DNA from: Amblyomma americanum
Taxonomy: Eukaryota > Arthropoda > Arachnida > Ixodida > Ixodidae
Length of the DNA: 64,000 nucleotides
Direction: 5' to 3'
NCBI RefSeq assembly: GCF_052857255.1
Contig: NC_135498.1
Span: forward strand, 86,376,639-86,440,638
Below are positions 8,688 to 19,989 of this stretch, in pieces. The stretch's first letter is position 1. Each line of letters begins with the position of its first letter. The translations under genes and the position numbers were made by a program. The notes beneath the pieces are model-generated. The model was not told the origin of the DNA, did not search any database, and saw only the letters and a program-made list of their open reading frames with translations.

Positions 8688-10477
8688 GATGGTGTACTAG
8701 GGTTGGAGTTGAGGGTTTCTGCGCCGAACCTGCGTTCGTTATATAGGCGTTCTCTAGCGTCGTTAGTCGTTCTCTGCGCGTTCTGATTCTTAATGTGTGT
8801 TCTAACGTTTTGCTCTAGAAGGGCAAATTTCTGCTGCATAAATTGCATCTGCTCTTGCGTCTGTTTCTGCATGTTCATTATGAGAGCCTCGAGCTGCCCA
8901 TCTTGTGGCTGTGTTGCTTCCACCATTGGGGGTGGTGGGGTCTGAGTTTTGGGCTGTGTCTGCCCTGTCCTGATTTCGCGGAGTTCTTTAAGGACCTCGC
9001 TCAGCTGCTTTCTGAGTTGGCCTAGTTCCTGTCTGAGGGCTTTGTTCTCTTCCATTAACTGTTTCTCGCGAGTGGATTGTGTGTTTGTGTTTGAGTGCGG
9101 AGCAAAGAGCGTTTTGGGAGGGCCGTCTCCCCAGCTCACCTTGACACCGCCGGTCTTCTTTTTCTTCTGTTGCTCTTGTCCTTGCTTCTGCTCCTGTTGC
9201 TGTTGTCCCAGGGGCGGGAAGGACTCGTCCCGCTCGGATCCTCGACTCCGGCTCCGGTTGCGGCTGCGTCCGCGGCTGCCGCTGCGCCCGGATTCCTGGC
9301 TCTCGTCTCGGAACCACCGCGGCCTTCTTCTGCGGCTGCGGTCCCGGCTCTTGCGTTGCTGCTGCAGGGGGCCCCACCGCAGCTCGCACGCTGATTTGAG
9401 TCGTTGTTTGCAGTCCCTCGTGCCCGTGATGTGGTCGCCGTCACACACTAGGCACTTGGGTGTACACTGGTGGTCCGTCGTTGGGTTCTGAAGTCCGCAT
9501 TGTCTGCAGACCTTGGCGTTCGGGTTTGGGCAGACGTCCATGCGATGCCCCTGTTGGCCGCAGGTGTAGCATACCTGCCTTGTTGGCCTGTACGGGTGGC
9601 ACCGGTATTCGCTGCTGTGGTAGATGACAAACTTCGGAAGAGTAGGGCCGTCGAAAGTGATGAGGGCCGTGCTTGAATTTCCAAGCATTCTTGCCGTTAT
9701 GACTCTGACGCCCTGGGTGCGAAGTCGTATGTGGGCCTTGAGTTCCTCGGATGTGGTTTTCGGTGCTGGGCCGTGAATAACTCCCCGTAGCGTTCCCTCC
9801 GGGGCCGCCGCGTGTGTGTTCACTGCAAAGCTTTTGCCTCCAAAGTTGATCTGCCTGATGTGCAGAACCTTCTTGGCTGCGTCTTCGTTAGCTGTGCTCA
9901 CGATTATGATGTTCGAGCCGTGGCGAAGTCGGACGAGAAGATCTTCTTCCTTGCATCCTCTTCCGGTGGCCGCAACCACCGCTTCCACCACTTTGTATTG
10001 CGGTAGATCCTTGACTGCGAGTCCCCTCGGCCGGAGGACTATCTTGATGTCGTCTTTCGGGAGAGGAGGCAGTCGCAGCCTCGGCCCTCCCTCCCATTGT
10101 TTCTTCTCCGGTGCGCCAGCTGCGCTTCTTCCCGCTTCGTCGGAAGATGGCGACCTTCCTGCGCCGTTTCCCGCCAAAATTTGCGGTTTGTCGCCGCCAG
10201 TTTGGCGTCTCTTCGATTTCTTTGACTGGACGACCGCCCAGCCTTCTGCTTTGTCTGCGTCCATGCCGTTAACTTGTGGTCGTTGTAGAGTCGATGGGGT
10301 GCTGCATCCCGGGGCTTGAGTCCCTGTAGCGACGAGGCCGTCGTGGCCTCGCGGTACGTGGGTCACGTCGATGTTGTCGTGGAAGTCTTCTTCCATGTTT
10401 TCGGGCGGTTCCGTAAAAAATCCTGGTTGTCTTGTGATTGTGGGTTGTTCCTGACTCGAAGTTTTCGTTCGGGACAT
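8663..10477 (-). CDS. LINE ORF1: gag-like nucleic-acid-binding protein
   Basis: 604 codons, uninterrupted, starting MSRTKTSSQ. A structured central region (about residues 140-295) precedes three cysteine knuckles at about 302-355 (CYTCGQQGHRMDVC, CRQCGLQNPTTDHQC, CLVCDGDH...C). An arginine/serine-rich basic stretch (RSRRRRP, GRSRNRSRSRG) follows at about 375-415, then a polyglutamine-rich patch and a leucine-heptad coiled coil at about 470-500 (ENKALRQELGQLRKQLSEVLKEL). Known ORF1 proteins of this type package element RNA. The ORF1 stop lies inside the start of ORF2, so the two are probably translated from one RNA by frameshifting or reinitiation. The RS-like stretch beside knuckles is unusual. 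Confidence 0.9.
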   Translation of the reverse strand: MSRTKTSSQEQPTITRQPGFFTEPPENMEEDFHDNIDVTHVPRGHDGLVATGTQAPGCSTPSTLQRPQVNGMDADKAEGWAVVQSKKSKRRQTGGDKPQILAGNGAGRSPSSDEAGRSAAGAPEKKQWEGGPRLRLPPLPKDDIKIVLRPRGLAVKDLPQYKVVEAVVAATGRGCKEEDLLVRLRHGSNIIIVSTANEDAAKKVLHIRQINFGGKSFAVNTHAAAPEGTLRGVIHGPAPKTTSEELKAHIRLRTQGVRVITARMLGNSSTALITFDGPTLPKFVIYHSSEYRCHPYRPTRQVCYTCGQQGHRMDVCPNPNAKVCRQCGLQNPTTDHQCTPKCLVCDGDHITGTRDCKQRLKSACELRWGPLQQQRKSRDRSRRRRPRWFRDESQESGRSGSRGRSRNRSRSRGSERDESFPPLGQQQQEQKQGQEQQKKKKTGGVKVSWGDGPPKTLFAPHSNTNTQSTREKQLMEENKALRQELGQLRKQLSEVLKELREIRTGQTQPKTQTPPPPMVEATQPQDGQLEALIMNMQKQTQEQMQFMQQKFALLEQNVRTHIKNQNAQRTTNDARERLYNERRFGAETLNSNPSTPSWQNASNN

Positions 10478-10774
10478 CGCTCCGATGCGTCTTCACCGCG
10501 GGCCGAGGCCGGGAAGGCCGTGGAGCCCCGAGCTCGTGCTAAGCCTCGTTAGGCTTAACGCCTGGCCGACCACGTGGGAACTTCAAAGTCCGATAAAATC
10601 CTAAAAAATGGACCCACCGGCTTGGAAGTGGTATCCTCGTGGTCCGCTTCACTTTCGGCGTCGGTTCCAGCAAGAATTTTGGAGATCCGTAGGGATTAAC
10701 CGGGTCAGAGGACCCAAAAATCGCGGAGCGCATGTGAGGCACGTCCGTGCTCTTCGACGATCGCAGCGCCAACC
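10478..10774 (-). other. 5' leader of the LINE, presumed internal promoter region
   Basis: 297 bp between the target duplication and the ORF1 ATG. The first transcribed bases would be GGTTGGCGCTGCGATCG. LINEs of this kind carry promoters inside the leader, but no specific core promoter motif is clear here. Contains an inverted pair AGCCTAACG / AGGCTTA near 10,545-10,560. Confidence 0.5.
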
Positions 10775-10979
10775 AGAAGAAAGGAAGAGAGAGGTGCCGT
10801 AGTGGAGGGCTCCGGAATAATTTCGACCACCTGGGGATCTTTAACGTGCATTGATATCGCACAGCACACGGGCGCCTTGGCGTTTTTCCTCCATAAAAAC
10901 GCAGCCGCCGCGGTCGGGTTCGAACCCGGGAACTCCGGATCAGTAGTCGAGCGCCCTAACCACTGAGCCACCGCGGCGG
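10775..10979 (-). repeat. Ruka-like SINE, 5' half (split copy)
   Basis: The minus strand reads from the head (GCCGCGGTGGCTCAGTGGTTAG, with A-box, and GGGTTCGAACC B-box) through CACGTTAAAGATCCCCAGGTGG to the pyrimidine tract, where the LINE begins. Head and tail halves together rebuild one complete SINE. Confidence 0.88.
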
Positions 10980-13172
10980 GGCTTGGCGGCGTTGGTGTGG
11001 AATTTTTCTATTTACAGTGTGAAGAGTTCAGTACAGCCGTATCTTCTTTCTATTTTCTACTTTCGCTGACACTGCGATATAGGAAACCGGTGCCGCAATG
11101 TGGTGGGCAAAGCCAACCATTGGGGTCTTACCATGAAAATAAAGCAGCAGGTTAACCACGTTGGTCTGGAGAGGTGCAGCTCTTAAACTACGCGGCACTG
11201 TCCTGTTATGGCAGGTGCTGCCTTCGGTGGGGCTTGTGAGACCCACGTTGTTCCTGAGGAATCTCTCACGTCTGATCATTCATGGAATTGCTATGATGGG
11301 CTGTTTGCACACAATCCAGTGGTCAGTTTGTGATGCCGGCCGTCACAACGTGACTTTATTACGAAAATAGGCGTCGCAAATGCAGGGCCGGCTGCTGTTA
11401 TGAACACATGCCGAAAAGATGAGGAAACTGCAGCGGAAGTGCCTCACACTCAGGATTTCTCTTCGCCCAATGGAAAGCTTCAGATAAGTGGAAGAAGCTG
11501 TGCGGCACAAAAAAAAAAAACATTCTGTTCTCGCCGTGACCACTTTAGAGACTTTTACGTCGATTTCCTGCCATACAGGGGTGGTTTTGCGCAGGAGCGT
11601 TTCGCACCCCGCGATGTGCTTCGATCTGCCCCAATTCCATAGCCAGAATCGCGAGCTACGCCAGCACGAGTCATTGTTTTTCGAATGCCGCATATCCAGC
11701 TAAACATTTTTTTTTGTTCTTTAACGAAGTGTTCTGCTCGGTGAAAGCGCGAATGGATTGCCGTATTGCTCTATAAACAATTGAGGGTTGTACGATGTCG
11801 AGCTCTTCCAACTTTCTAGGGTAAAGTGAACTTCAGAAGTGTGCACCTAGGGAGACGTTACGGTGGGCGTATCTTTTTGAAGCGAGATCGAGGTCTTCGA
11901 TGCTGGAAATGCGAGGGAAAAATTTCAGCAAAGATGTTCACAGGCGAAAAAAAATGTCACCTTCGACGGAGCGAAAACAACCAAGACAGTAGCTCTCTTT
12001 CTTCGTTTGGTCACCAATTATATCATAAGTGGCACTCGGTGACAAAAAGCTCTCCCCAAAAACCAATCAGAAACACCTGAACATCCTTCTAAACAGTTAT
12101 TAGCCGCCACCCTAAATAGGCTTCGCACGACAGAGCTGGTGCTTCTACCCTAATTTGTCATTACTGATTGAAGCACTGGCGCATTCACAGTATGCTTATC
12201 GTAATTATATACAATATTCATCCATTCAACGAATTTTGCAAACTCAAGAAATGAATTTTGCGTCCACATCTTCGCCTGTCCGAGCCCACAAGGTTTATCC
12301 TTCGGTAAGCCTTTCTTCATGACTACAAATCTGCTAAAATCTAAAACGTACTAGAATTCTTAAAGCTCAGCGAGATGCAAGCAAAGGCCCTATTGGGCGC
12401 ATCCGGAGAGATTGTTTCCTTGCAATTTTAATCAACTTCACTACCGCCCGCAGCACAGATGTCACTGTTTCAAGTAGGTGTTACTTAATAGTCAGCTCAT
12501 CTGGCCGGTTACTCTATGCTGTGACAAGGTTGACGTAGAAAAGCTGCCAAGTGGTGATTTTGGGATTGGAACCCCATGTGCTCACAATGGAAGCAGTATA
12601 GCATGCATATGCTCATGACAGGCTTTTCATGCATACGAAATACTTTTGTCTAGAAACCACCATGAATTAAATTGTTCAGTAATTTGTTTTCATAAACAAT
12701 AGAGTTCGCTCAACAAGAAGTATTCAGATTCTTTTATGTGATAGCTTTTGGGCCATTATACTATTTAAATAAAGAGCATTTAGCAGATGTGGGTGTTATG
12801 TTTATAAGTGCTTGACAGCCGTATGCCTAACAATATATCTTAATACGCCACTGATTGACGTATCATGCGCGGTAGCCTTTGTTTCTTTTTTTATGTTTGC
12901 CAGTTCGTAAAGAAATTGCATATTATGGGCAGTGGCATGTTTTCCAGCCCTACAGAAGCGAAAATTGCGCATTTCCGTGATCAGAAGTGTTATAAATTAT
13001 GTAAAAAAAGCTTGAGTGTGGTAGGTTCAAGAAAAATTTTTGGTTCAACATGCAGCTTTTTCATGTTTTGTTTCTTTGTTTACCTCAGTTGCATTATAGC
13101 CAATGAGGCGACAACTTAACCGCGAGTGATATACTAACAGCATCATTTTGCGCGGCAACAAGTGACAATATC
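10980..13172. other. No gene recognised
   Basis: About 2.2 kb of unique-looking sequence with short frames only (up to 116 codons at 11,343-11,693, minus). No domain, splice pair or known repeat could be supported. An A run occurs at about 11,509-11,520. Confidence 0.45.
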
Positions 13173-13277
13173 GCCACAGTGTTAGCCATTTACTGATGCC
13201 GCCATGCGGTGGGACAGCAGCCACTGGTCTTCTTTGTCTTCCCCGGCTCGTGCTTTCGTTCGCTGAGTGTGTCTGCC
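13173..13277 (+). repeat. Inverted repeat, left arm, flanking Gypsy remnant
   Basis: About 105 bp beginning GCCACAGTGTTAGCC and ending CGTTCGCTGAG; its reverse complement, with scattered mismatches, is at 14,190-14,294. The arms enclose a collapsed gag/pol remnant. Confidence 0.7.
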
Positions 13278-14111
13278 AGGCCTTAGAGGTGGTCGAAAAG
13301 CAGTCATGAAAAGAGTCAAGGACGGTTTGCAAGCGGCGATGCTGATCAGTGTTCAAAGTAGGGATCACGTCAGCCTTAACTGTTCGCCTAGGTCCTACTG
13401 AAGGGGTGTCCCTGGACGTTGACAACGCGCAGTGCATGGCGTGCTCCATGCTCCTCGCCTCCCGAGCAACGTCAACCTATGTGCTAGGAGGGTCGCGCAC
13501 AAGTCTTACGAAAAGCTGCTCTTTCACTCCTCGCATAAGATGACGCACCTTCTTCGTTTCCGACATGGTAGGATCTGCGTGGTTGAAGAGCCGCGTCATG
13601 TCTTCTACGAACATGGCGACGCTCTCCTTTGGCCGCTGCGCTCCGGACTGCAGGGGGACTTCGACTCGCTTCTACCGTTCGTTGCTGCCGAAGATATCGA
13701 GCAACTGTCGCCGGAAGTCTGGCCAGGAGGGGATAGCGGATTCGTGGTTTTCAAACCACGTCTTGACGGAGTCATCCAGGGCAAAATAGACATTGCGTAG
13801 CTTGCGGTCCTCGCCCACAGGTTAAACGCAGCGACTCGGTCGTAGCTGGCCAACCAGTCTTCCACGTCTTCGAACTTGTCGCCATGAAACGACGCGGGAG
13901 TGCGAGGCGCATAAAGAAACAGCGGTGGGGAACAGACGGCATTCTGGATGTTCTGACTTTTCGCAGTGGACACCATTGCGCGGGGTCGTGCCGTCAGTGG
14001 TCGGAACTCAGTATTTAAGCCTCGCAAGCGGCGACTTGCCTTGTGGACAGGTGTCATGTCCACGGGGTGTAGTTGGGCGTCGTCGGAGGCTCCCGGGAAC
14101 TCTTCGTGCAT
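13278..14111 (-). pseudogene. Ty3/Gypsy gag and pol remnant, internally deleted
   Basis: The minus-strand protein from about 14,111 downward has a retrotransposon gag signature (PASFHGDKFEDVEDWLASY, then DRVAAFNLW). After frameshifts and a deletion it reaches a segment near 13,290-13,380 (RRLQTVLDSFHDCFSTTSK) that matches the stretch just before reverse transcriptase in Gypsy pol proteins. Protease, reverse transcriptase core, RNase H and integrase are missing. No ability to transpose on its own remains. Confidence 0.7.
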
Positions 14112-14189
14112 TGGGAAAAACCCCGAACCTCCACCAAAACGTCACCCAAAGCCGGCAGGAAGGGCAGAAGGGCACACCAGGACTAGCCG

Positions 14190-14294
14190 GGCCGATACAC
14201 TCAGCGAACGAACGCACGGGCCGGGGAAGACAAAGAAGACCTGCGGGTGCGGTCCCACCGCATGGCGGCGCCAGTAAGCGGCTAACACTGTGGC
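14190..14294 (-). repeat. Inverted repeat, right arm, flanking Gypsy remnant
   Basis: Reverse-complement partner of 13,173-13,277, sharing the words CCGCCATGCGGTGGGAC and GGTCTTCTTTGTCTTCCCCGG on the minus strand. Canonical LTRs would be direct repeats, so this is a rearranged LTR piece or a different repeat. Confidence 0.7.
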
Positions 14295-17084
14295 AATACC
14301 TACAGAGTAAATCTAAGAATTTCAGAATAGTTTGCTCATAAGAAATAGGCAAGACGTGCCAGCCCTCTTTTTCAGTAAATAAGACGTCCAGTGTCTTATA
14401 CGTAAATTTTATATCTGTTGGGGGAAATGCCTTTTGCGCCTCATTTTTTTCTTAAAAAGTAAGTACTGTTATTCACGAGACGTCAATGTCTAAAACTTCT
14501 TATGACTATTTGTGTAGATGTGGGGCGCAGAATCAACTGAATATGCTGCTTGACTTAGGCCAGTTCCTTAAAAAATACTATTATTGTCCGCATAGGTAAT
14601 AAATTTTGCTCGCCTAAGTACACGCCTAACAATGTAGATAAATACAACAAAAACATCCTGCCCGTACTTTGAGCAGCACACCAGTAAGCCGGTTCGGCTT
14701 GTGATCCACACCCTCTTGTACTTACTCCTTATCGATGATTTTTAAATAATACTGTGCGACCGGCCTTTTTTGGCACCGAAAACGGTAACAATCAAAATTT
14801 CCAAATGGTCTCTCATGATTTAGCAAATTCAGTTTTCGTAAATTTTATAGAGACTCTGATTGTTCTTCTTAATCAATAAGAAGTTTTATTGAAATTTCTT
14901 TCTGATATATAAGCGTATCTAACCACAGTTCCCGACGGCTACTACTGCACTGTTTACTATTGGAATCCCTTAAACAAGACTAAGCTGGTAGAATACTGAA
15001 CATCACTAAGAGAGATTTCCTTAACGTACCTAGTCACGCACAAATCCTCAATATCTTATAAGGATATGTGAGAGCCGAGTAGTATTCGGCGACTAAGATT
15101 GTGAAGAATATACGCTGAATTTGTAGCACGTTTCGTTTTAAATTCATATGATTGTTACGCAAATTTTACGGCGATAAAAAAAGAGCAAAAGTCCATTATA
15201 GCTCGCTTACTTAAAAAGAATAAAATTCGAAACCGCATTCTCGTCAAAAGAAGGCGTTGATTGTGGCGAAAAGGGCGAAGCGGTAATACACGAGAAATCT
15301 TCTATCGAGTATTTCTATTTATGTCAGCTTTTTCCCACGCATAATAAGTGAATGCCATAACCAACCAAACACAACATTTGTATTAAACGAGAGTGACTTT
15401 TCTGCAGGTGTTAAGGTTAATCTTGTACATGTGCTAATGTGGTTCTCCCGTCAGGACCCTCTAGACCATGGAAGTACGCTAACCCCGCCGGTTACCGGGT
15501 TTTCACTACAACAGAACCTCTACCTCTATTGCAATAGAATTCTACACCACCTTGCTTCCTGAAATAACTTGCCGGTTGCTACCGCCCTCGCGGTGTCCGT
15601 CTGTTTCATTGAGGTGCGCTATGTGTTCTTCGAATTATATTTCGAGTGCAATGCTGTTATTCCCGAGGGCTTCAATCTGGTCCCCATTACAAAACACGGC
15701 CACTGTGCAGCTGCCTCTTATTGCATGGGAAGCACTGAAGCACGACATTTCCGCCCCTTTTTAAACACACACGCGTAGATCCTGTGCCCGAACTAAGGAC
15801 ACAAAAACGGATGCCGTCGCGGTTAATGGCCCGCAATCTTCCACTGAAGACAAAGAAAAGCGGGCACGTTTGTTCAGGTGCACAACACGGATGTTACGTG
15901 GCAGGTCATTGCCTTCTGCTAGTGTTCTCAGCTGCGGTGTAATAAAGAGATTACGTCGCTCGGAATACGATTAACAAAGGATTTACTCGCGTGCATTTAC
16001 GTCCCTGCATCCAGAAATGCACGCCTTTTTTCGAATTCAACAAAGCGAGAAGCTATTCTTTATGCTCTTGAGAGATTGGACACCTTTAAATTTTCACTCA
16101 GCCTCACTGCTGTTGAATGCCATTGCTGTGCCGGCTCCAAGCGGCTCGCGGAGATGGCCTGGCACGACGTATAGACGAACACAGACTAGCAGATCATTGA
16201 ACGAAGTTTATGCTAGGCCAATGCGCAAGCACTGAACAGAGAGAGTATAGAAAGTTGTGGATACAAGCCATCACACGCCGTGATACGACTCCGGCCCACG
16301 GGCACTTCTCATGGTCGTCCGTGTCAGACGGGCGCCTGAACATAAACACATCACAGGCTCACATGTCGGATTAGCGCGCATAACAGTCGTGCACTATATA
16401 CGTCGCAGGCGGCGTGGTCCGTTCATCTCCCAGCATAATTGCCTCCTTAGGGTGGATACCCTGCAGCGGTTTCTCGGCATATATCGACCGCCGAAGTTCC
16501 GGAATGCTGTTAGCAACCTAACATGCCTCAATCAGACATGACACAGATACCGAATTTCATAACTGCAATACTGAGCAGAGACGACATACAAGATTCGACA
16601 AAATCGTAGAGGCATTTGGTTTTGAAAACTTTTCAGTCCACCGGAAAAAAATTTTGGTAGGGCTTCATCTAATGTAAAAACTTCTAACATAACTTCTGCT
16701 TTCTATTACTTTCAATATTCTATACGGGAACCAGTTGCAGATTGTAAAAATGGTGTCAGGCTTTGAAAGAACGAATTGCATTGTTAATACAAATTTAATG
16801 ATTAGAGGAACAAATGCGAGAGGTGCTAGAATCGCCAAGAAGGACACCCAGCAGATGTAACAAGGAGTGTAATATGGGTTGTCTCTCTAATCAAGAAACG
16901 TCGAAACAACAGACTTAGCGTTCGTTCTGAGGCACATGTGCTCACCCCGAGGTCGTCACAGCCTTCAAAACTAAGAGAGTGCGCTGGCTTCTCTACAATG
17001 TAGTAGTACATATATTTGTAATTGTTCAAATAACGTAACTTCATGTGCCCCTAAAGGAAGGAAAAAACGCTGTTAGTTACGCAG
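14295..17084. other. No gene recognised; upstream of the symporter exon
   Basis: AT-rich sequence. Since the next feature is an internal exon, at least part of this is probably intron of the same gene, but I could not find the preceding exon (expected to encode the first transmembrane helix). The 70-codon frame at 15,552-15,778 shows no family. Confidence 0.4.
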
Positions 17085-17345
17085 GTGGCGTCTGAATCAA
17101 GCGATAGAGAAACCGCAGAAATGATTGCGTTCCTGGGTGGCCGCAGCCTTCCTCCAATGGCCCTGGCCGTCTCCGTAGTTGCGTCCGCTGTCAATGGGAT
17201 GCACATAGTGCCCACAGTGGGTGACTGCTACGCCTACGGATTTCCTATCTTCTTTATGAACGCATGGAATGTAGGGGTGGCAGTATTTTCTACATTCACG
17301 CAGGTCCTTCTTTTCTACCGCCTGTGCATTTCGACTGTATTCCAG
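17085..17345 (+). CDS. SLC5-type sodium/solute symporter, internal exon
   Basis: An 87-codon block, open in phase 0, bounded by an acceptor (...TTACGCAG at 17,077-17,084) and a strong donor (GTATAAGT from 17,346). The translation contains LGGRSLPPMALAVSVVAS and the YAYGF motif followed by a hydrophobic helix ending in FYRLCISTVFQ. This pattern matches the second and third helices of the sodium:solute symporter family (SLC5, such as the SMCT/SMVT group). Such proteins sit in the plasma membrane and couple sodium entry to uptake of monocarboxylates, vitamins or similar solutes. The next exon at 19,990 continues the family alignment. The substrate cannot be told. No stop or frameshift is seen. 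Confidence 0.78.
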
Positions 17346-18164
17346 GTATAAGTACCGAAGATACGAGCGCATTTACAGAAGCTGATCTTTGAGACACATC
17401 TCTAGAGTATTTATTCCTGTTGATATGGGGCGTAAATATTTTCTGCATATGAAAAGCTACTACCAGAGCTGAACACTTTAGAAACAAATGTGCACAGTGA
17501 TCTTAGGGTTACCTCTGCTGAGTGAGACCTTCAGCGTAGAGAATATCTGTTCAGATGATGAGCAAGTCAACTATATTTTTTTCAGAGCAATTCGTTCTAC
17601 AGCTTAGATGCTGTCATGTCGCGTGCAAAAAAAAAAAAGTGGAAGGGGGACCTGAAAATAATGGCTTGATGAAATTATGATACTAAAGAAAGATGCCTTG
17701 CTGTCATCACCCTTCCATAATCAGTAAGAATGCTTAGTAATTGGGGAATAGATCTAAATTTTCTTCACAGACAGTACACACATATCTGAAGCATATACAG
17801 GTGGCCCACATTTCAAAAGGCTCTTTTCGGGACCAGATCTCAGACATTTGTAGCAGGAGCTAACGTATCCCGCTGAAGTACGTATCTGGAGTGTAAATAA
17901 ATAATATGCTCGGCTGAAATCAGGACCTGCACAAACTGCCATCTGGGGAGACTGTAATGTAAAGAACGTGCTTGTACCACGGGGTATATGTGAGGGCAGG
18001 TCGTACTTTCTTTACATAACTCTTCACTCCCATTAAGTTTTAACCTTTCGACTCAAAATTACGGAAGGAACTTAAGATTACGTACATACTTTGAATGCGA
18101 AAGCATTGTATCATCGTGCGTTCTGTTTCGAGGTTCATTACAGATTTGTTCTTTTCTAATGATG
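17346..18164 (+). other. Symporter intron, first part
   Basis: Intron sequence between the two recognised exons, with a short A run at about 17,627-17,639 and no further exon that I can support. Confidence 0.55.
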
Positions 18165-18456
18165 ATTATAGATTTTTATGGCGCAACGGCATCTGTGGCC
18201 AAAAAGCTCCATGCCACAAGGTAATTTCGACTTCTCAAGTTGGGTCAAAGACCCATTTTCCAAACATTTCACCCTAAATGAGCCGAACACGAGACCAAGG
18301 GAAAGCTTGCACCCACTGTATCACCGATGGACCAAGGGAAAGCTTGCACCCACTGTATCACCGATGGATACCCGGCGGCGCTGGAGATCAAACCCCGCAC
18401 CTGCCGCATGCGAGGCGGATGCTCAACCACTTGGCCACTGCTGCGCTCAACCTTTC
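18165..18456 (-). repeat. tRNA-Ala-headed SINE with internal duplication
   Basis: The minus strand begins with a tRNA-like head at about 18,372-18,453 (GTGGCCAAGTGGTTGAGCA D-arm; anticodon stem CCGC/GCGG with loop CTCGCAT, anticodon CGC; T-loop GGTTTGATC). A body follows and ends near 18,165. It lies in the symporter intron. A related head occurs at about 44,010-44,083. Confidence 0.7.
18294..18367. repeat. 37-bp tandem duplication inside the SINE body
   Basis: Two adjacent identical 37-bp copies (18,294-18,330 and 18,331-18,367), each beginning accaagggaaagcttgc and ending tatcaccgatgg. Confidence 0.95.
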
Positions 18457-19989
18457 TAATGACAAGCCTACTCTGTAGCATACAGTTGTAACGCAACACA
18501 AAGAACAGGTTAACTTTTATTGGCCAAGAAGCAGTGCTGTTTTGTGGCATATGAGTTCGCCCTCGCCTCGCAATCTGAAGATCCTTCGTTCAATGTCCTG
18601 TAGCTTCGGAAGAAATTCATTTTCATCTTCATTAGAAGTCACAATCGTGTGGTATACTGCTGAATAAATGCGAGAGGACGTTGTCGTCACTGAGGGCTTT
18701 TCAGAACACTTCTGTAGGTAAACACCACCACATTTCATTGCCGATGAGCCATGCAATGTATTCGCATTGATATTAAGTTAGGATCTAGAGTGAAAACATT
18801 GATATGGGTGATAGTTGAGCAGTGCGGAGTGGCTCCCTGTCTCAGAGAACAGCACGTACCGCAGCATGAAGAAGGTCTTTAATTTAGTACGGTTCTATGT
18901 AGAGACTAAATCTTGCTATTTTAGTAGCATGCGTGCCGGCAAAATAACTCTAAGTACACAGTACCAACGCAAATAGTACCAGTTCACAGCAAGGTTAGAA
19001 GATTCTATTTTGGAGAGGTGTAGGCGTGTAGTATGAGGCGAAAAATAAAACAGCTTTTGCATGTCGTGCAGATAGTTTCCTCTATTCCGATTCGTGCGGC
19101 GCATCTTCGTGATCAGTCTATAGGCCAGATTATTTTCACTGCCCTGTCTCTGAAAACCAGGGCACTTACACCAAGCCTTGCTAAAACCAAGACATTTCTA
19201 GCGGCCTAGAGCCAAAAAGAAACATTTTGCAGCATCACTCGTTATTTAAGTGTTCCATAGGTGCCGTGGAATTCTCTTTATGGTTTAATTATCAGAATAG
19301 AGAGCACTAGTGGTATGCTTGAGAACCGCTCTCTCGTAACCAAAAAGCTCCCGAGTATGATTTCAGCATTTTTCAGCGGAACGAATTCGATGAGTACGTC
19401 ATATAGCGATCGCCTGGAAACACGCGCTTCCAGGAAAACTACTTTGTGCTCCTTAAATAAAATGGCGATATCGCACGAAAATGTCAGAAGACAGCTCCCA
19501 TTTTCCCTTTTTTTCCATTGCGGGAGCACCGATGTACCAATCCCCGCTGAGTTCTTTGGTCGTGGTCCGTTACCAACGTTCTTCTTTTCATGTAGGAAAG
19601 TTTCAATAGTTTTGTTCACCGCTCCCGCACCTAAGCTGTGGACACCCACCTCTCTGAGGAGCTTTCATTCGAATTGCAGAAAAATATGCGCTTCGGAAGC
19701 CTCTTAAGGATCTGTGCATTACACCAATGTGAACCAAAATTCCCGGTTCATAAATTTGGGCGAATTTGTTGCACTCTACAACAGCGGCCAGGTTATCCAG
19801 CATGTGTTACAGCACAGTGCACCTTTTATTCCTGCCTTTTTTTGTTGCGTGCCGGGGCGTGAAATGTGTCCTTCCTTGAGTCCTGCAGCGTGACTTTTTG
19901 TCAATTCGGGAAACGAGGTTGTACTCAGCAATACAGCGCAATAAAGCACACAGCTTGTGACTCCGCACCTGTCTTTCTCTAATTTGCAG
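18457..19989 (+). other. Symporter intron, second part
   Basis: Remaining intron sequence up to the acceptor CTCTAATTTGCAG at 19,977-19,989. Frames of 123 codons (19,278-19,649, minus) and 148 codons (19,261-19,707, plus) overlap on opposite strands; neither resembles a known family and they are probably chance frames. Confidence 0.45.

Larger units (their letters stand above)
5038..10774 (-). mobile_element. Full-length I-like LINE with two intact ORFs
   Basis: A minus-strand non-LTR retrotransposon of about 5.7 kb: 5' leader (10,478-10,774), ORF1 gag-like (8,663-10,477), ORF2 endonuclease / reverse transcriptase / RNase H (5,148-8,687) and a 110-bp 3' UTR with AATAAA. Both ORFs are open from ATG to stop. 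The element splits a Ruka-like SINE and is flanked by an 11-bp target duplication, which fixes both ends. The RNase H domain after reverse transcriptase places it in the I-like group. Intact frames and a clean duplication indicate a recent insertion; present-day activity is not shown. Confidence 0.88.

Noticed and set aside
9095..9491. Long plus-strand frames antisense to LINE ORF1
   Set aside because: They are shadows of the arginine/serine- and glutamine-rich coding sequence on the minus strand.
19261..19707. 148- and 123-codon frames on opposite strands in the symporter intron
   Set aside because: No recognisable domain, mutual overlap, and no splice or duplicate evidence.
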